Below are positions 42,572 through 50,640 of a DNA stretch of 64,000 bases, piece after piece. Numbering within the stretch: the stretch's first letter is position 1; the number at the start of each line of letters is the position of its first letter. The notes under the pieces were generated by a model. It saw nothing but the letters and a program-made list of their open reading frames with translations, searched no databases and had not been told where the DNA came from. The stretch spans positions 29,252-93,251 of the forward strand of contig CBFIDK010000007.1 in NCBI GenBank assembly GCA_965661345.1, given 5' to 3'. The stretch comes from GCA-2862585 sp965661345 (lineage in GTDB: Bacteria > Bacteroidota > Bacteroidia > Flavobacteriales > UBA7312). The position numbers were made by a program, and so were the translations under genes.

Positions 42572-43654
42572 TTAAATATTTTTAGTCAGTTCTTGAATTA
42601 TTTTAAACTCATTTAAAAACTCTTTGGCGATCACCCTAAAAAAGGTGTAAAACGGAATAGCAATTATCATTCCTGTAATCCCCCAAATAGTTCCTGCCGA
42701 AATAACAATTAAGAAAATCTCTAGAGGATGAGCTTTCACACTGTTTGAAAATATAATTGGTTGAAGAATAAAATTATCAATGAGCTGCATACTTCCGAAC
42801 ACCACACAAATTTTAACGATTAATGGAATCATTTGAGTGTAAAAGTCTAGTTCAAGATTAGTTGAAATACCAATTATGATACCGATTGATGCGCCAATAA
42901 TGGGTCCTACATAAGGAACAACATTGATTAGTCCTGCTAAAAAACCAATTAGAATGGCATTCTCAATACCAAGCACACTTAAGCCTAGGCTAACAATAAT
43001 TGTAATCACAAAAACTTGTAACATAACGCCAATAAAATACCTGCTTAACAAGCGTTTAGCATTCTTAAGGGCATTGGAAAGTTGCTCGCTTTTGGTTGTC
43101 GGAACAATATTAAGAATGAAGTTATTAAACAAATCTTTTTCTTTCAAAAAGAAAAAGGTGATAAATAGAATAGAGAATAAAGCGATTAGGCTATTCCCCA
43201 AAATGCCTAAAGCAGAATTAAAAATGGATTTTACTTTAGCTAAGCTAATAAGTTTGATTATTTCACTTTCAACAGAGGATTCTGGACTTAGAAGATGATG
43301 GTCTTTAAGCCATACGTCTAAATCGTTAATTGGGCCTTGTAGCTCAGAAGAAACGGACTCAAAATCAATGGTAGATAATATTCTCGCCTCATCAATTATT
43401 AGAGGGGTAAATAGAGAAAATAGACTAAAGAAGAATAGCACCAATGCAACTAGGGTAATGGTACTTTTAATAGTCATTGGTAGTGATTTTCCTTTTATTT
43501 TCAGAAGAGAAAGTCCTTTCATTATGGGCCTTCCGATAAGCGCCAACACTACAGATACTAATACGTATGCAACAATTGTGTTGAGATAAACAATTAAAAT
43601 CAAACCAATAATAATACCGATAATTGTGAGCGTATTTTTTATGTTCAGATTCAT
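42572..43654 (-). CDS. AI-2E family transporter (PerM-like permease)
   Basis: A 360-residue inner-membrane protein with hydrophobic segments at about 8-45, 60-85, 150-172, 205-265 and 275-345, typical of the eight-TM AI-2 exporter/PerM family. Conserved blocks: GFLAGLINVVPYVGPIIGASIG and IIFSNSVKAHPLEIFLIVISAGTIWGITGMIIAIPFY. Substrate unassigned; members are linked to autoinducer export or Na+/H+ exchange. It follows the DUF4159 gene by 12 bases on the same strand. Confidence 0.9.
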   Translation of the reverse strand: MNLNIKNTLTIIGIIIGLILIVYLNTIVAYVLVSVVLALIGRPIMKGLSLLKIKGKSLPMTIKSTITLVALVLFFFSLFSLFTPLIIDEARILSTIDFESVSSELQGPINDLDVWLKDHHLLSPESSVESEIIKLISLAKVKSIFNSALGILGNSLIALFSILFITFFFLKEKDLFNNFILNIVPTTKSEQLSNALKNAKRLLSRYFIGVMLQVFVITIIVSLGLSVLGIENAILIGFLAGLINVVPYVGPIIGASIGIIIGISTNLELDFYTQMIPLIVKICVVFGSMQLIDNFILQPIIFSNSVKAHPLEIFLIVISAGTIWGITGMIIAIPFYTFFRVIAKEFLNEFKIIQELTKNI

Positions 43655-43666
43655 TTTACTAATGTA

Positions 43667-44320
43667 TTAGTTTAGATTAGAAAATACAAAATCGATGATA
43701 TTAGCGCCCATTTTCAAAGCGTTTAGCCTTGTTTCCTCACTGTCGTTATGAACTTCAGCATCTTCCCAGCCATCTCCCAAATCACTTTCGTAAGAATAAA
43801 AACAAACCATTCTACCTTCGTAAAACAATCCGAATCCTTGCGATGGTTTTTCGTCGTGTGAATGGATTTTTGGCAAGCCGTTTTTAAAGGCAAACTCCTG
43901 ATTATAAATGGGGTGATTGTAAGGCAGTTCTATAAAATCACTTTCAGGAAATACTTTTTTCATTTCAGGCCTTATGAATTTATCCATGCCATAATTATCA
44001 TCAATATGTAAAAAGCCACCGCCAATGAGGTAATTTCTAAGGTTTTCACTGTCAGTAGCTGAAAAGACCACATTTCCATGGCCAGTCATGTGAACAAATG
44101 GGTAATTAAATAGTGCTTGGTCGCCCACTTCAACAATTTCGTATTGATGGTGCATATTTGTTCCGAGTCTATTGTTGCAGAATTGAATGAGGTTGGTGAG
44201 CGCAGTTGGATTTGAATACCAATCGCCACCGCCACTGTATTTTAAAACAGCTATTTTATAGGTTGGCGAAGCAAAGCCACAAATGAATAGGAAAACAACT
44301 AGATAAATTACTTTTTTCAT
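43667..44320 (-). CDS. DUF4159 exported protein
   Basis: A 217-residue protein with a signal peptide (1-19) and a DUF4159 domain: VLKYSGGGDWYSNPTAL, FVHMTGHGNVVF and LIGGGFLHIDDNYGMD, a flavodoxin/GATase-like fold with unknown activity. Its ATG overlaps the rsmE stop by four bases, so rsmE-DUF4159-AI-2E permease (and then the methyltransferase) form one minus-strand operon. In this phylum DUF4159 proteins commonly occur near rsmE; the functional link is unknown. Confidence 0.85.
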   Translation of the reverse strand: MKKVIYLVVFLFICGFASPTYKIAVLKYSGGGDWYSNPTALTNLIQFCNNRLGTNMHHQYEIVEVGDQALFNYPFVHMTGHGNVVFSATDSENLRNYLIGGGFLHIDDNYGMDKFIRPEMKKVFPESDFIELPYNHPIYNQEFAFKNGLPKIHSHDEKPSQGFGLFYEGRMVCFYSYESDLGDGWEDAEVHNDSEETRLNALKMGANIIDFVFSNLN

Positions 44321-45018
44321 TGATTGATTAAATTAACGGTATGGCAAGCGACAACGCCAGCAGTTTCAGTTCTCAAACGACTAGTGCCCAATGAAACTGC
44401 TGTAAAGTTATGTTCTTTAGCCTGTTTAATTTCATTGTTTGAAAAATCTCCTTCAGGACCAATCAAAATTAGTGTGTTTTCACCTTTTGTCAGCGAATCC
44501 TTTAAGTTTAATTTTTCGCCTTCTTCACAATGTGCGATAAAGCATTTTTCTTCAAATGTCGATTGAATGAAGTCTTTGAAAAAAGTGACGTCATTAAGTT
44601 TTGGCAAAAATGCTCTTTTGGATTGCTTCATTGCGCTGACAAGAATTTTATTCATTCTTTCTAGCTTTAACACTTTCCGTTCAGAATTGTCACATACGAT
44701 AGGGGTGATTTCATTAATTCCAATTTCGGTTGCTTTTTCAAGAAACCACTCAAATCTATCGTTACTTTTTGTTGGGGCAATGGCAAGGTGAATATGGTTA
44801 GGACTTTTACCAAAATCTTTTTCAATGCTTATTACTTCAAGTTGGCAGGATTTACTGTTAGCCTCCGTAATTTTTGCAATGTAAAAACCACCCTTGCCGT
44901 CAATTAGACTAATTTCATCGCCAACAGTTTTTCTTAACACCATAATACAATGCTTACTTTCTTCTTTAGAAAGTGTATAATCGTTTGAATTTATATCAGG
45001 TATGTAAAACAGTTGCAT
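44317..45018 (-). CDS. rsmE: 16S rRNA (uracil1498-N3)-methyltransferase
   Basis: SPOUT methyltransferase that acts on helix 44 of 16S rRNA. N-terminal PUA-like region, then WFLEKATEIGINEITPIVCDNSER, LILIGPEGDFSNNEI and SLGTSRLRTETAGVVA, the trefoil-knot SAM-binding blocks. The length of 233 is typical. First gene of a four-gene operon, with a -7 box eight bases before the ATG. Divergent from the class IV aminotransferase gene. Confidence 0.96.
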   Translation of the reverse strand: MQLFYIPDINSNDYTLSKEESKHCIMVLRKTVGDEISLIDGKGGFYIAKITEANSKSCQLEVISIEKDFGKSPNHIHLAIAPTKSNDRFEWFLEKATEIGINEITPIVCDNSERKVLKLERMNKILVSAMKQSKRAFLPKLNDVTFFKDFIQSTFEEKCFIAHCEEGEKLNLKDSLTKGENTLILIGPEGDFSNNEIKQAKEHNFTAVSLGTSRLRTETAGVVACHTVNLINQ

Positions 45019-45026
45019 AATATTCT

Positions 45027-45034
45027 CAAAAGTA
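45027..45034 (-). promoter_or_regulatory. -7 promoter box of rsmE
   Basis: Minus-strand TACTTTTG, exact TAnnTTTG, eight bases before the ATG. A small inverted repeat CTACT-CTTT-AGTAG (45042-45055) lies just upstream. Confidence 0.5.
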
Positions 45035-45096
45035 TAAAAAACTACTCTTTAGTAGCTTAAATTTATTTTCTTTGTTTTATAGATTAAAATTGACCC

Positions 45097-45900
45097 ATGC
45101 TGTATAACCATAATGGTAAACTTTGTGAAGCTGTTGAGATAGAGATGAACAACCGTTCGTTTTTATATGGAGATGGAATATTTGAACGCTTACTAGTATT
45201 TAATGGAAAAATATTTAATCGAGAAAATCATAAAAAAAGAATTGATTTTTCCCTTTCAGAGCTTGATTTAGACTTACAAATTACCACTGAGCAGCTTTTA
45301 GATTCAATTGAGGAATTGGTAGAAGTAAATAAGCTTGCTATAAGCTGTAGTATCCGATTAACAATTTACAGAAATAGTGGCGGAATGTATACGCCCCTAA
45401 CAAATTCAGCCTCATTTCTTATAGAATCCTCAGCGAAAAACGAACAGTCCTTTGTCATGTCTGATGGATTAAAACTTGGACTTTACGACAAGCATAAGAA
45501 ATCCTCATCGGCTCTTTCTACCATTAAAAGCACAAGTGCGATTTTATACGTTTTAGCTTCTTTGAAAAAAAGAGAAAGTAAGGAGGATGAGTTGCTATTA
45601 TTAAACGACTTTAACAGGCCTATTGAAGCAACAAATTCTAATGTTTTTATCGTAAAACAAGATAAACTAATCACACCGCCTTTATCAGAGGGAGCTTTAG
45701 CGGGTAGTATGCGTGCCTTGATTATAGATAATTTTGAAGTTGAAGAATTGGCACTTGAAATGGACGATTTTAAAGGTGCTGAAGAAATTTTTTTAACGAA
45801 CTGCAATGGCCTTCGATGGGTTTGTCAATTTGAAGAAAAAACAGACTTTACAAATAGTAAAACTAAAGAGATTGTAGAATTTTTGAATGGACTAATTTAG
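45097..45900 (+). CDS. PLP-dependent class IV aminotransferase / aminodeoxychorismate lyase-like
   Basis: A 267-residue fold-type IV PLP enzyme. YGDGIFERLLVFNG is at 24-37, the likely PLP lysine is K144 in STIKSTSAILYV, and the C-terminal EATNSNVFIVK and EGALAGSMRAL are cofactor-binding segments. The family contains branched-chain aminotransferases, D-amino-acid transaminases and 4-amino-4-deoxychorismate lyase (PabC); the length is closest to the last, but I cannot assign the substrate. The 3' end overlaps the convergent YqgE gene by nine bases. Confidence 0.85.
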   Translation: MLYNHNGKLCEAVEIEMNNRSFLYGDGIFERLLVFNGKIFNRENHKKRIDFSLSELDLDLQITTEQLLDSIEELVEVNKLAISCSIRLTIYRNSGGMYTPLTNSASFLIESSAKNEQSFVMSDGLKLGLYDKHKKSSSALSTIKSTSAILYVLASLKKRESKEDELLLLNDFNRPIEATNSNVFIVKQDKLITPPLSEGALAGSMRALIIDNFEVEELALEMDDFKGAEEIFLTNCNGLRWVCQFEEKTDFTNSKTKEIVEFLNGLI

Positions 45901-46449
45901 TTCAGGATTTTCGGGCATATTATGCCAAATTGCTAAATCTTTATCCATTTGTTTGATGAATTCGCGCCACAAACGCTTATCGTTAGAGTTAAGCGCAATA
46001 GAAGTATCGCTTTTAATAACTATCCAAGCATTTTCTTGCAATTCATATTCCAATTGACCTGGACTCCAACCAGAATAACCAATAAAAAACTTTACTTCAG
46101 ATTCTTTAACCTCACCATTTCGAATTAATGTCTTTAATGTTTCGAAATTTCCGCTCCAGTACAAATTTTCAGATACAGCAACAGACTGGTCAATTTTATC
46201 TCCTAGAGAATGAATAAAATGCAAGGTGTTTTTTTCAACAGGCCCACCAATATGGACTTTTGCGTTGAACTTTGGAAAGTCTTCAATTAAATCGTTGACG
46301 GATAGTTTAGTAGGCTGATTTATGATGAAGGCGATACTTTCATTATGATTATGTTCAGTAAGCAACAACACAGACCTTTTGAAGTTCAAATCCTGCATAT
46401 TAGGCTCTGAAACCAAAAATTGTCCGCGTTTTGGTAGTCTATTTTCCAT
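45892..46449 (-). CDS. YqgE/AlgH family protein
   Basis: A 185-residue protein of the YqgE/AlgH (DUF179) family: GQFLVSEPNMQDLNFKRSVLLLTEHN at the N-terminus, GGPVEKNTLHFIHSLGD in the middle and FIGYSGWSPGQLEYEL later. Once proposed as a transcriptional regulator, its biochemical role is unproven. Convergent with the class IV PLP gene. No clear promoter box in the 39 bases upstream. Confidence 0.9.
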   Translation of the reverse strand: MENRLPKRGQFLVSEPNMQDLNFKRSVLLLTEHNHNESIAFIINQPTKLSVNDLIEDFPKFNAKVHIGGPVEKNTLHFIHSLGDKIDQSVAVSENLYWSGNFETLKTLIRNGEVKESEVKFFIGYSGWSPGQLEYELQENAWIVIKSDTSIALNSNDKRLWREFIKQMDKDLAIWHNMPENPELN

Positions 46450-46488
46450 ATTTTTCTAAACGTAATTTAGTAAAAATTGTTGCATTTA

Positions 46489-47328
46489 TTAAAGCTCACT
46501 TAGTTTGAATGTATCTTTAAGCCTTACGCCTTTTTCTGTTTTATGAACGGTACAACATTCGTTGTAATTATCGTGTTGTAAGAAAATTACGTATTCGTTT
46601 TCAGCAGCTTCATTTAGAAATTTTTCTTTTTCACTTAGCGTTACCAAGGGTTTGGTATCATAGCCCATTACATAAGGTAATGGAATGTGTCCTGTACTGG
46701 GAAGTAAATCAGCAGCAAAAACAACTGTTCTTCCTTTGTACTCTATGTGCGGAATCATCTGTGCTTCGGTATGTCCATTCACAAATAAAGTTGAAAATTC
46801 ATCAAAGAGTTTCCCTTCTTTTTCGACATATTTAAGTTGTCCGCTTTGTTCTATTGGCAAAATATTCTCTGTTAAAAATGAGGCTTTCTCTCTATTGTTT
46901 GGCTCGGTTGCCCATTGCCAATGCTCTTTATTGCTCCAATAGTTAGCGTTCTTGAAACTCATTTCAAAACCGCTTTTGTCTTTATTCCATTTTACACTTC
47001 CGCCACAATGGTCAAAATGTAAATGGGTCAGAAAAACATCGGTAATATCATCGCTGGAAAAACCGTGCTTTTTTAATGATGATTCTAGATTTACATCGCC
47101 ATGAAGGTAATAATGTTTTAGGAATTTATCGTCTTGTTTATCGCCAATTCCGTTGTCAATGAGTATCAATTGATTTCCATTTTCTACAAGCATAGACCGC
47201 ATCGCCCAAGGGCAAAGGTTGTTTTCGTCTGCGGGGTTTGTTTTGCTCCAAAGCACCTTTGGAACAACCCCAAACATTGCGCCGCCATCTAATTTAAAAT
47301 AACCGGTATCAATTGTATACACCTTCAT
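46489..47328 (-). CDS. MBL-fold metallo-hydrolase
   Basis: A 279-residue metallo-beta-lactamase-fold hydrolase. The zinc-binding HLHFDHCGG is near 95-103; NGHTEAQM supplies a further histidine, AADLLPS the bridging aspartate, and FLQHDNY the last histidine. It resembles lactonase (AHL/quorum-quenching)-type and similar hydrolases, but the substrate is unknown. The start is ATG 47328; the longer TTG-initiated frame (47367) runs through the promoter box. Divergent from mpl. Confidence 0.88.
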   Translation of the reverse strand: MKVYTIDTGYFKLDGGAMFGVVPKVLWSKTNPADENNLCPWAMRSMLVENGNQLILIDNGIGDKQDDKFLKHYYLHGDVNLESSLKKHGFSSDDITDVFLTHLHFDHCGGSVKWNKDKSGFEMSFKNANYWSNKEHWQWATEPNNREKASFLTENILPIEQSGQLKYVEKEGKLFDEFSTLFVNGHTEAQMIPHIEYKGRTVVFAADLLPSTGHIPLPYVMGYDTKPLVTLSEKEKFLNEAAENEYVIFLQHDNYNECCTVHKTEKGVRLKDTFKLSEL

Positions 47329-47348
47329 GTTGAAAAGTTTAATTTTTT

Positions 47349-47356
47349 CAAATGTA
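47349..47356 (-). promoter_or_regulatory. -7 promoter box of the MBL hydrolase gene
   Basis: Minus-strand TACATTTG, exact TAnnTTTG, 20 bases before ATG 47328. Its position inside the TTG-extended frame argues for the shorter protein. Confidence 0.45.
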
Positions 47357-47401
47357 TAAAATGTCAATTATCTATAATTTACAATTCTAATATTTTTATC
47401 A

Positions 47402-48754
47402 ATGAAAGTACATTTAATTGCAATTGGAGGTAGTGCCATGCACAATATGGCCCTTGCTCTTCACCATAAAGGTTTTGAAGTAAGTGGGTCTGATGATGCT
47501 ATTTTTGAGCCTTCAAAAAGTCGATTAGATTTATATGGATTATTACCTAGTGAAATGGGTTGGTTTCCTGAGAAAATCCATTCAGAATTAGATGCTATAA
47601 TTTTAGGTATGCACGCTCGAATTGATAACCCTGAGTTGTTAAAAGCTCAAGAATTAGGCCTTCCAATTTATTCTTACCCAGAATACATCTACGAGCAAAG
47701 CAAAGATAAAACACGGGTCGTTATTGGTGGTAGTCATGGCAAAACATCCATTACAGCAATGGTATTGCATGTTCTTAATGTTGCAAAAATAGATTGTGAC
47801 TATATGGTTGGCGCACAACTCGAAGGTTTTGATACCATGGTTAAACTAACAAAAGAAGCACCTATCATTATTTTGGAAGGCGATGAGTATTTGTCTTCAC
47901 CAATTGATAGAAGACCAAAATTTCACTGGTATAAACCCCACATTGCAGTATTAAGCGGTATTGCTTGGGATCACATTAACGTGTTCCCAACCTTTGAAAA
48001 TTATGTTGAACAGTTTAGACTGTTTAAGAATGATGTTAAAGAAGTTTTATTCTATTACCAACAAGATGAAAATTTAGTAAAACTTTCCTCTGAAAATTCT
48101 TCTTGCAGAGTGGAGGGTTATGGTACACCAGCCTATACCATAGAGGAGGGGGTTAGTTATTTGTTAGATGAGGCGGGAGATAAAGTGCCTTTACAGGTTT
48201 TTGGTGAGCATAACTTACAAAACATAAATGCTGCTCGAAAAGTTTGTATAGAATTAGGTGTAAGTGCTCAGGTGTTTAATTTGGCCATACAAACCTTCAA
48301 AGGAGCATCCAAAAGATTAGAACTAGTCAAAAAAACAAAACATTCGGTGTTTTACAAAGACTTTGCCCACTCACCCTCAAAATTAGTAGCAACGACTAAG
48401 GCCATGAAGAAGCAGTATCCTGAAAGAACATTAGTAGCATGTATGGAGTTGCACACCTTTTCTAGCTTAAATAAATCGTTTTTAAAAGAATATCACGGAA
48501 CAATGAACGATGCCGACATAGCCATAGTATTTTTCAGTAAAGAGGCTATTCGTCATAAAAAACTTGAGGATATCTCTGCTGAAGAGATTTATCAAAGTTT
48601 TGGAAAAAAGGATTTAAACGTAATAGCTAGTTCAAATGAATTGGTTGAATTTTTGACCTCCATTGAATGGACCAATAAAAATTTATTGATGATGACTTCG
48701 GGAAACTTTGACGGATTGGATTTTTTCGATTTATCTAATAAAATCAAGGATTAA
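47402..48754 (+). CDS. mpl: Murein peptide ligase (Mpl-type Mur ligase)
   Basis: Mur ligase superfamily protein of 450 residues that most resembles UDP-N-acetylmuramate:L-alanyl-gamma-D-glutamyl-meso-diaminopimelate ligase, a cell-wall recycling enzyme. HLIAIGGSAMHNMAL is the N-terminal UDP-binding loop; the ATP loop is GGSHGKTSITAM (109-120); LEGDEYLSSPIDRRPKF and HINVFPTFENY are central-domain blocks; YKDFAHSPSKLVATTKAM is in the C-terminal domain. MurC is the main alternative, but the SAMHNMA and DEYLSS motifs favour Mpl. It converges on the 48751 gene with a shared TTAA. Confidence 0.88.
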   Translation: MKVHLIAIGGSAMHNMALALHHKGFEVSGSDDAIFEPSKSRLDLYGLLPSEMGWFPEKIHSELDAIILGMHARIDNPELLKAQELGLPIYSYPEYIYEQSKDKTRVVIGGSHGKTSITAMVLHVLNVAKIDCDYMVGAQLEGFDTMVKLTKEAPIIILEGDEYLSSPIDRRPKFHWYKPHIAVLSGIAWDHINVFPTFENYVEQFRLFKNDVKEVLFYYQQDENLVKLSSENSSCRVEGYGTPAYTIEEGVSYLLDEAGDKVPLQVFGEHNLQNINAARKVCIELGVSAQVFNLAIQTFKGASKRLELVKKTKHSVFYKDFAHSPSKLVATTKAMKKQYPERTLVACMELHTFSSLNKSFLKEYHGTMNDADIAIVFFSKEAIRHKKLEDISAEEIYQSFGKKDLNVIASSNELVEFLTSIEWTNKNLLMMTSGNFDGLDFFDLSNKIKD

Positions 48755-49059
48755 AAATAGGGTCTTAAACTATCGTCATTTGAGTACACTCCGATGAGTA
48801 AAATAGCGAGTAAAATTATAGCTAAAATTACAGATGTTCCAAAACCATACCAAGCTGAACGAATCATGTCTTTATCGTCAATTATATAACATACGAGCAC
48901 TCCTGTCACCCCTAATAAAAGACCAATCAAATATCCTCCAAAGTGAAAGTTTTTAGATGCTTCCTGAGTTATGACGATGGCTTCTTGTGTAATTGGAAAT
49001 GAAGCAAATACAAACGATGAGCATACTGTAAGGGCGAGTAATATTAAGATTTTTTTCAT
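48751..49059 (-). CDS. Small membrane protein, exported N-terminus
   Basis: 102 residues: signal-peptide-like start (1-19), an ASFPITQEAIVITQEAS segment, then two hydrophobic helices (about 45-62 and 74-95). No known domain. The N-terminal ASFP-x-x-x-E pattern is shared with the TM2 protein just upstream (49108-49419), suggesting related export/processing or a common ancestor. An intrinsic terminator lies between the two, so this gene may be read only by read-through or from its own weak promoter. Confidence 0.7.
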   Translation of the reverse strand: MKKILILLALTVCSSFVFASFPITQEAIVITQEASKNFHFGGYLIGLLLGVTGVLVCYIIDDKDMIRSAWYGFGTSVILAIILLAILLIGVYSNDDSLRPYF

Positions 49060-49074
49060 CTCACTAATTTATAA

Positions 49075-49103
49075 AAAAAACCTCCAATTAGGAGGTTTTT
49101 ATG
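49075..49103 (-). terminator. Intrinsic terminator after the TM2 gene
   Basis: Minus-strand stem AAAACCTCC / GGAGGTTTT with a short TAATT loop followed by a T-run. It lies 16 bases upstream of the start of the next gene on the same strand. Confidence 0.85.
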
Positions 49104-49107
49104 AAAA

Positions 49108-49419
49108 CTACATTCGCATTTTTCCTTGCGCAATTTTTATAAGGTCAATCAATGCCCAAATGCCACACCCTCCTGCGGTTAAAAGCATTAAAATTCCATT
49201 TGTGATATCTCCCATTGCAAATCTATGAACACCTAAAGCACCCAGAAAAAAACAAAGGATGAATAATGTCCAGTCAATGTCTGCTGCACTGCTTGTAGAT
49301 GGTGCTTCTGGTGAAACAACTACCTCATTTGAAACAACTTCATTTGAAACAGGAAAAGACGCGTAAGTAAGTGTGCTAAGCGACACTAATGCTAAGATTA
49401 TAAATAATAACTTCTTCAT
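49108..49419 (-). CDS. TM2 domain-containing protein with signal peptide
   Basis: 103 residues. Signal peptide (1-20), a short polar stretch rich in Val/Glu/Ser (SNEVVSNEVVVSPEAPS), then a TM2 domain of two membrane helices (about 52-67 and 72-92) with the typical polar loop GVHRFAMGDITNG and the DLIKIAQGKM tail. TM2 proteins are widespread in Bacteroidota with no established function. It follows the DUF2752 gene by 53 bases on the same strand. Confidence 0.85.
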   Translation of the reverse strand: MKKLLFIILALVSLSTLTYASFPVSNEVVSNEVVVSPEAPSTSSAADIDWTLFILCFFLGALGVHRFAMGDITNGILMLLTAGGCGIWALIDLIKIAQGKMRM

Positions 49420-49472
49420 AAATATTAGTTTGGTTAAGAAAGCTCAATAATAATAAAAAAAATAAAACTGAA

Positions 49473-49763
49473 CTACTTTATCTTATCGATGGTTTTTTTG
49501 ATGGTGGTGATGTAAGAGACTAAAAGTAACGGAAGAACAATAATGGAGAGTTTATTGAAACCTAAAGCGGTGGTATAATCAAAGTGAATTAAATGTTGAA
49601 TGGCTCTTGTCATTCCACATGCATAGCAGTTGGTGTCAAAAATTAGTACGGATAAACAAATGGACTGCCCGCTGTCAAAATAATCTGCTGGAAGAATTAG
49701 CAATACAATAGGAATTACTAAAAGTATAATTAGATAGACTATGTTAAGGTTCTTTCTATTCAT
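49473..49763 (-). CDS. DUF2752 membrane protein
   Basis: A 96-residue protein with hydrophobic helices at about 7-23 and 70-90 and the DUF2752 core CYACGMTRAIQHLIHFDYTTALGFNKLS. Function unknown. Two ATGs are adjacent (49766, 49763); the -7 box TATATTTG (49775-49768) leaves four bases before the second, matching the spacing of ung and trmD, so I choose 49763. Confidence 0.85.
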   Translation of the reverse strand: MNRKNLNIVYLIILLVIPIVLLILPADYFDSGQSICLSVLIFDTNCYACGMTRAIQHLIHFDYTTALGFNKLSIIVLPLLLVSYITTIKKTIDKIK

Positions 49764-49767
49764 CATC

Positions 49768-49775
49768 CAAATATA
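49768..49775 (-). promoter_or_regulatory. -7 promoter box of the DUF2752 gene
   Basis: Minus-strand TATATTTG, exact TAnnTTTG, one base before the first ATG and four before the second; a leaderless mRNA is implied. Confidence 0.55.
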
Positions 49776-49830
49776 AATTTAAAATACATTATCGTTTTAT
49801 TAATAATTATAATTTTCTGTTATTTGAATT

Positions 49831-50634
49831 ATGAAACATCTCATTTTTTTTACGCTCATTTCTTTGCAGGCCTTTACTCAATCACAATTTGATTATATGG
49901 GGTTTCTATTCATTGAAAATGCTCGACCAATAAGCTATCGAATCATTTTTGATGACGATAATGGAGTGCTAAATGGGTATTCCATTACTGGTATTGGCAC
50001 TAATTTTGAGACTAAGAGTGAAATTAGTGGTACTATTTCTAAAAAGAAGTTAGCGTTAAAAGAATTTCAAATAATCTCTACCATTTCGGAAGAGCCTATC
50101 AGCAATTTTTGTTTTGTGGACCTTGAGGCAAACAGAAAAGGAAAAAAAACGTATGAGGGCAGCTTTAAGGGCTATTATTTGAATGGAGAAGTGTGCGCTA
50201 GTGGTAAGATTATAATTTCCGAAAAGGCCAAATTAGAAAAGCAAATAGCTAAAGTTCAAAAGATTCAAGAGATTATAACTAAGAGGAGCGATAATCGTTT
50301 AATTGTTCTAAAGTCTGGGGATGAGCATACAATCGATTGGACGAATAATAAATTCAAAATGCAGATGTGGGACTCTGCTATTGAAGATAACGACAGGATG
50401 ACCGTAATTATTAATGGTGAGAAAGTATTGTCCAATTATTCTATGAAGAATAAAAAGAAGTCCATTACATACAAACTTATGAAGGGAGAAAATACCGTTC
50501 AAATTATAGCCGAAAACGAAGGCGATATTGTGAATAATACGACTAGAATAGAGCTTATTGATAAGGACAATAAACATGCCATTCTTTCAGAATTGCAAGT
50601 CGGTAAAAAAATTACCCTAAAACTAATGCACTAA
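49831..50634 (+). CDS. Secreted protein of unknown function
   Basis: A 267-residue protein with an N-terminal signal (MKHLIFFTLISLQAFTQS). The mature part looks beta-rich: an N-terminal half with repeated short strands around IIFDDDNGVLNGYSI and SFKGYYLNGEVCASGKI, a lysine/glutamate-rich linker near 130-150, and a C-terminal domain (about 160-267) with MTVIINGEKVLSN, GENTVQIIAENEG and NTTRIELID that resembles an immunoglobulin-like fold. No family recognised and no T9SS sorting tail. Converges on rho with a six-base gap. Confidence 0.75.
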   Translation: MKHLIFFTLISLQAFTQSQFDYMGFLFIENARPISYRIIFDDDNGVLNGYSITGIGTNFETKSEISGTISKKKLALKEFQIISTISEEPISNFCFVDLEANRKGKKTYEGSFKGYYLNGEVCASGKIIISEKAKLEKQIAKVQKIQEIITKRSDNRLIVLKSGDEHTIDWTNNKFKMQMWDSAIEDNDRMTVIINGEKVLSNYSMKNKKKSITYKLMKGENTVQIIAENEGDIVNNTTRIELIDKDNKHAILSELQVGKKITLKLMH

Positions 50635-50640
50635 TCTCAG

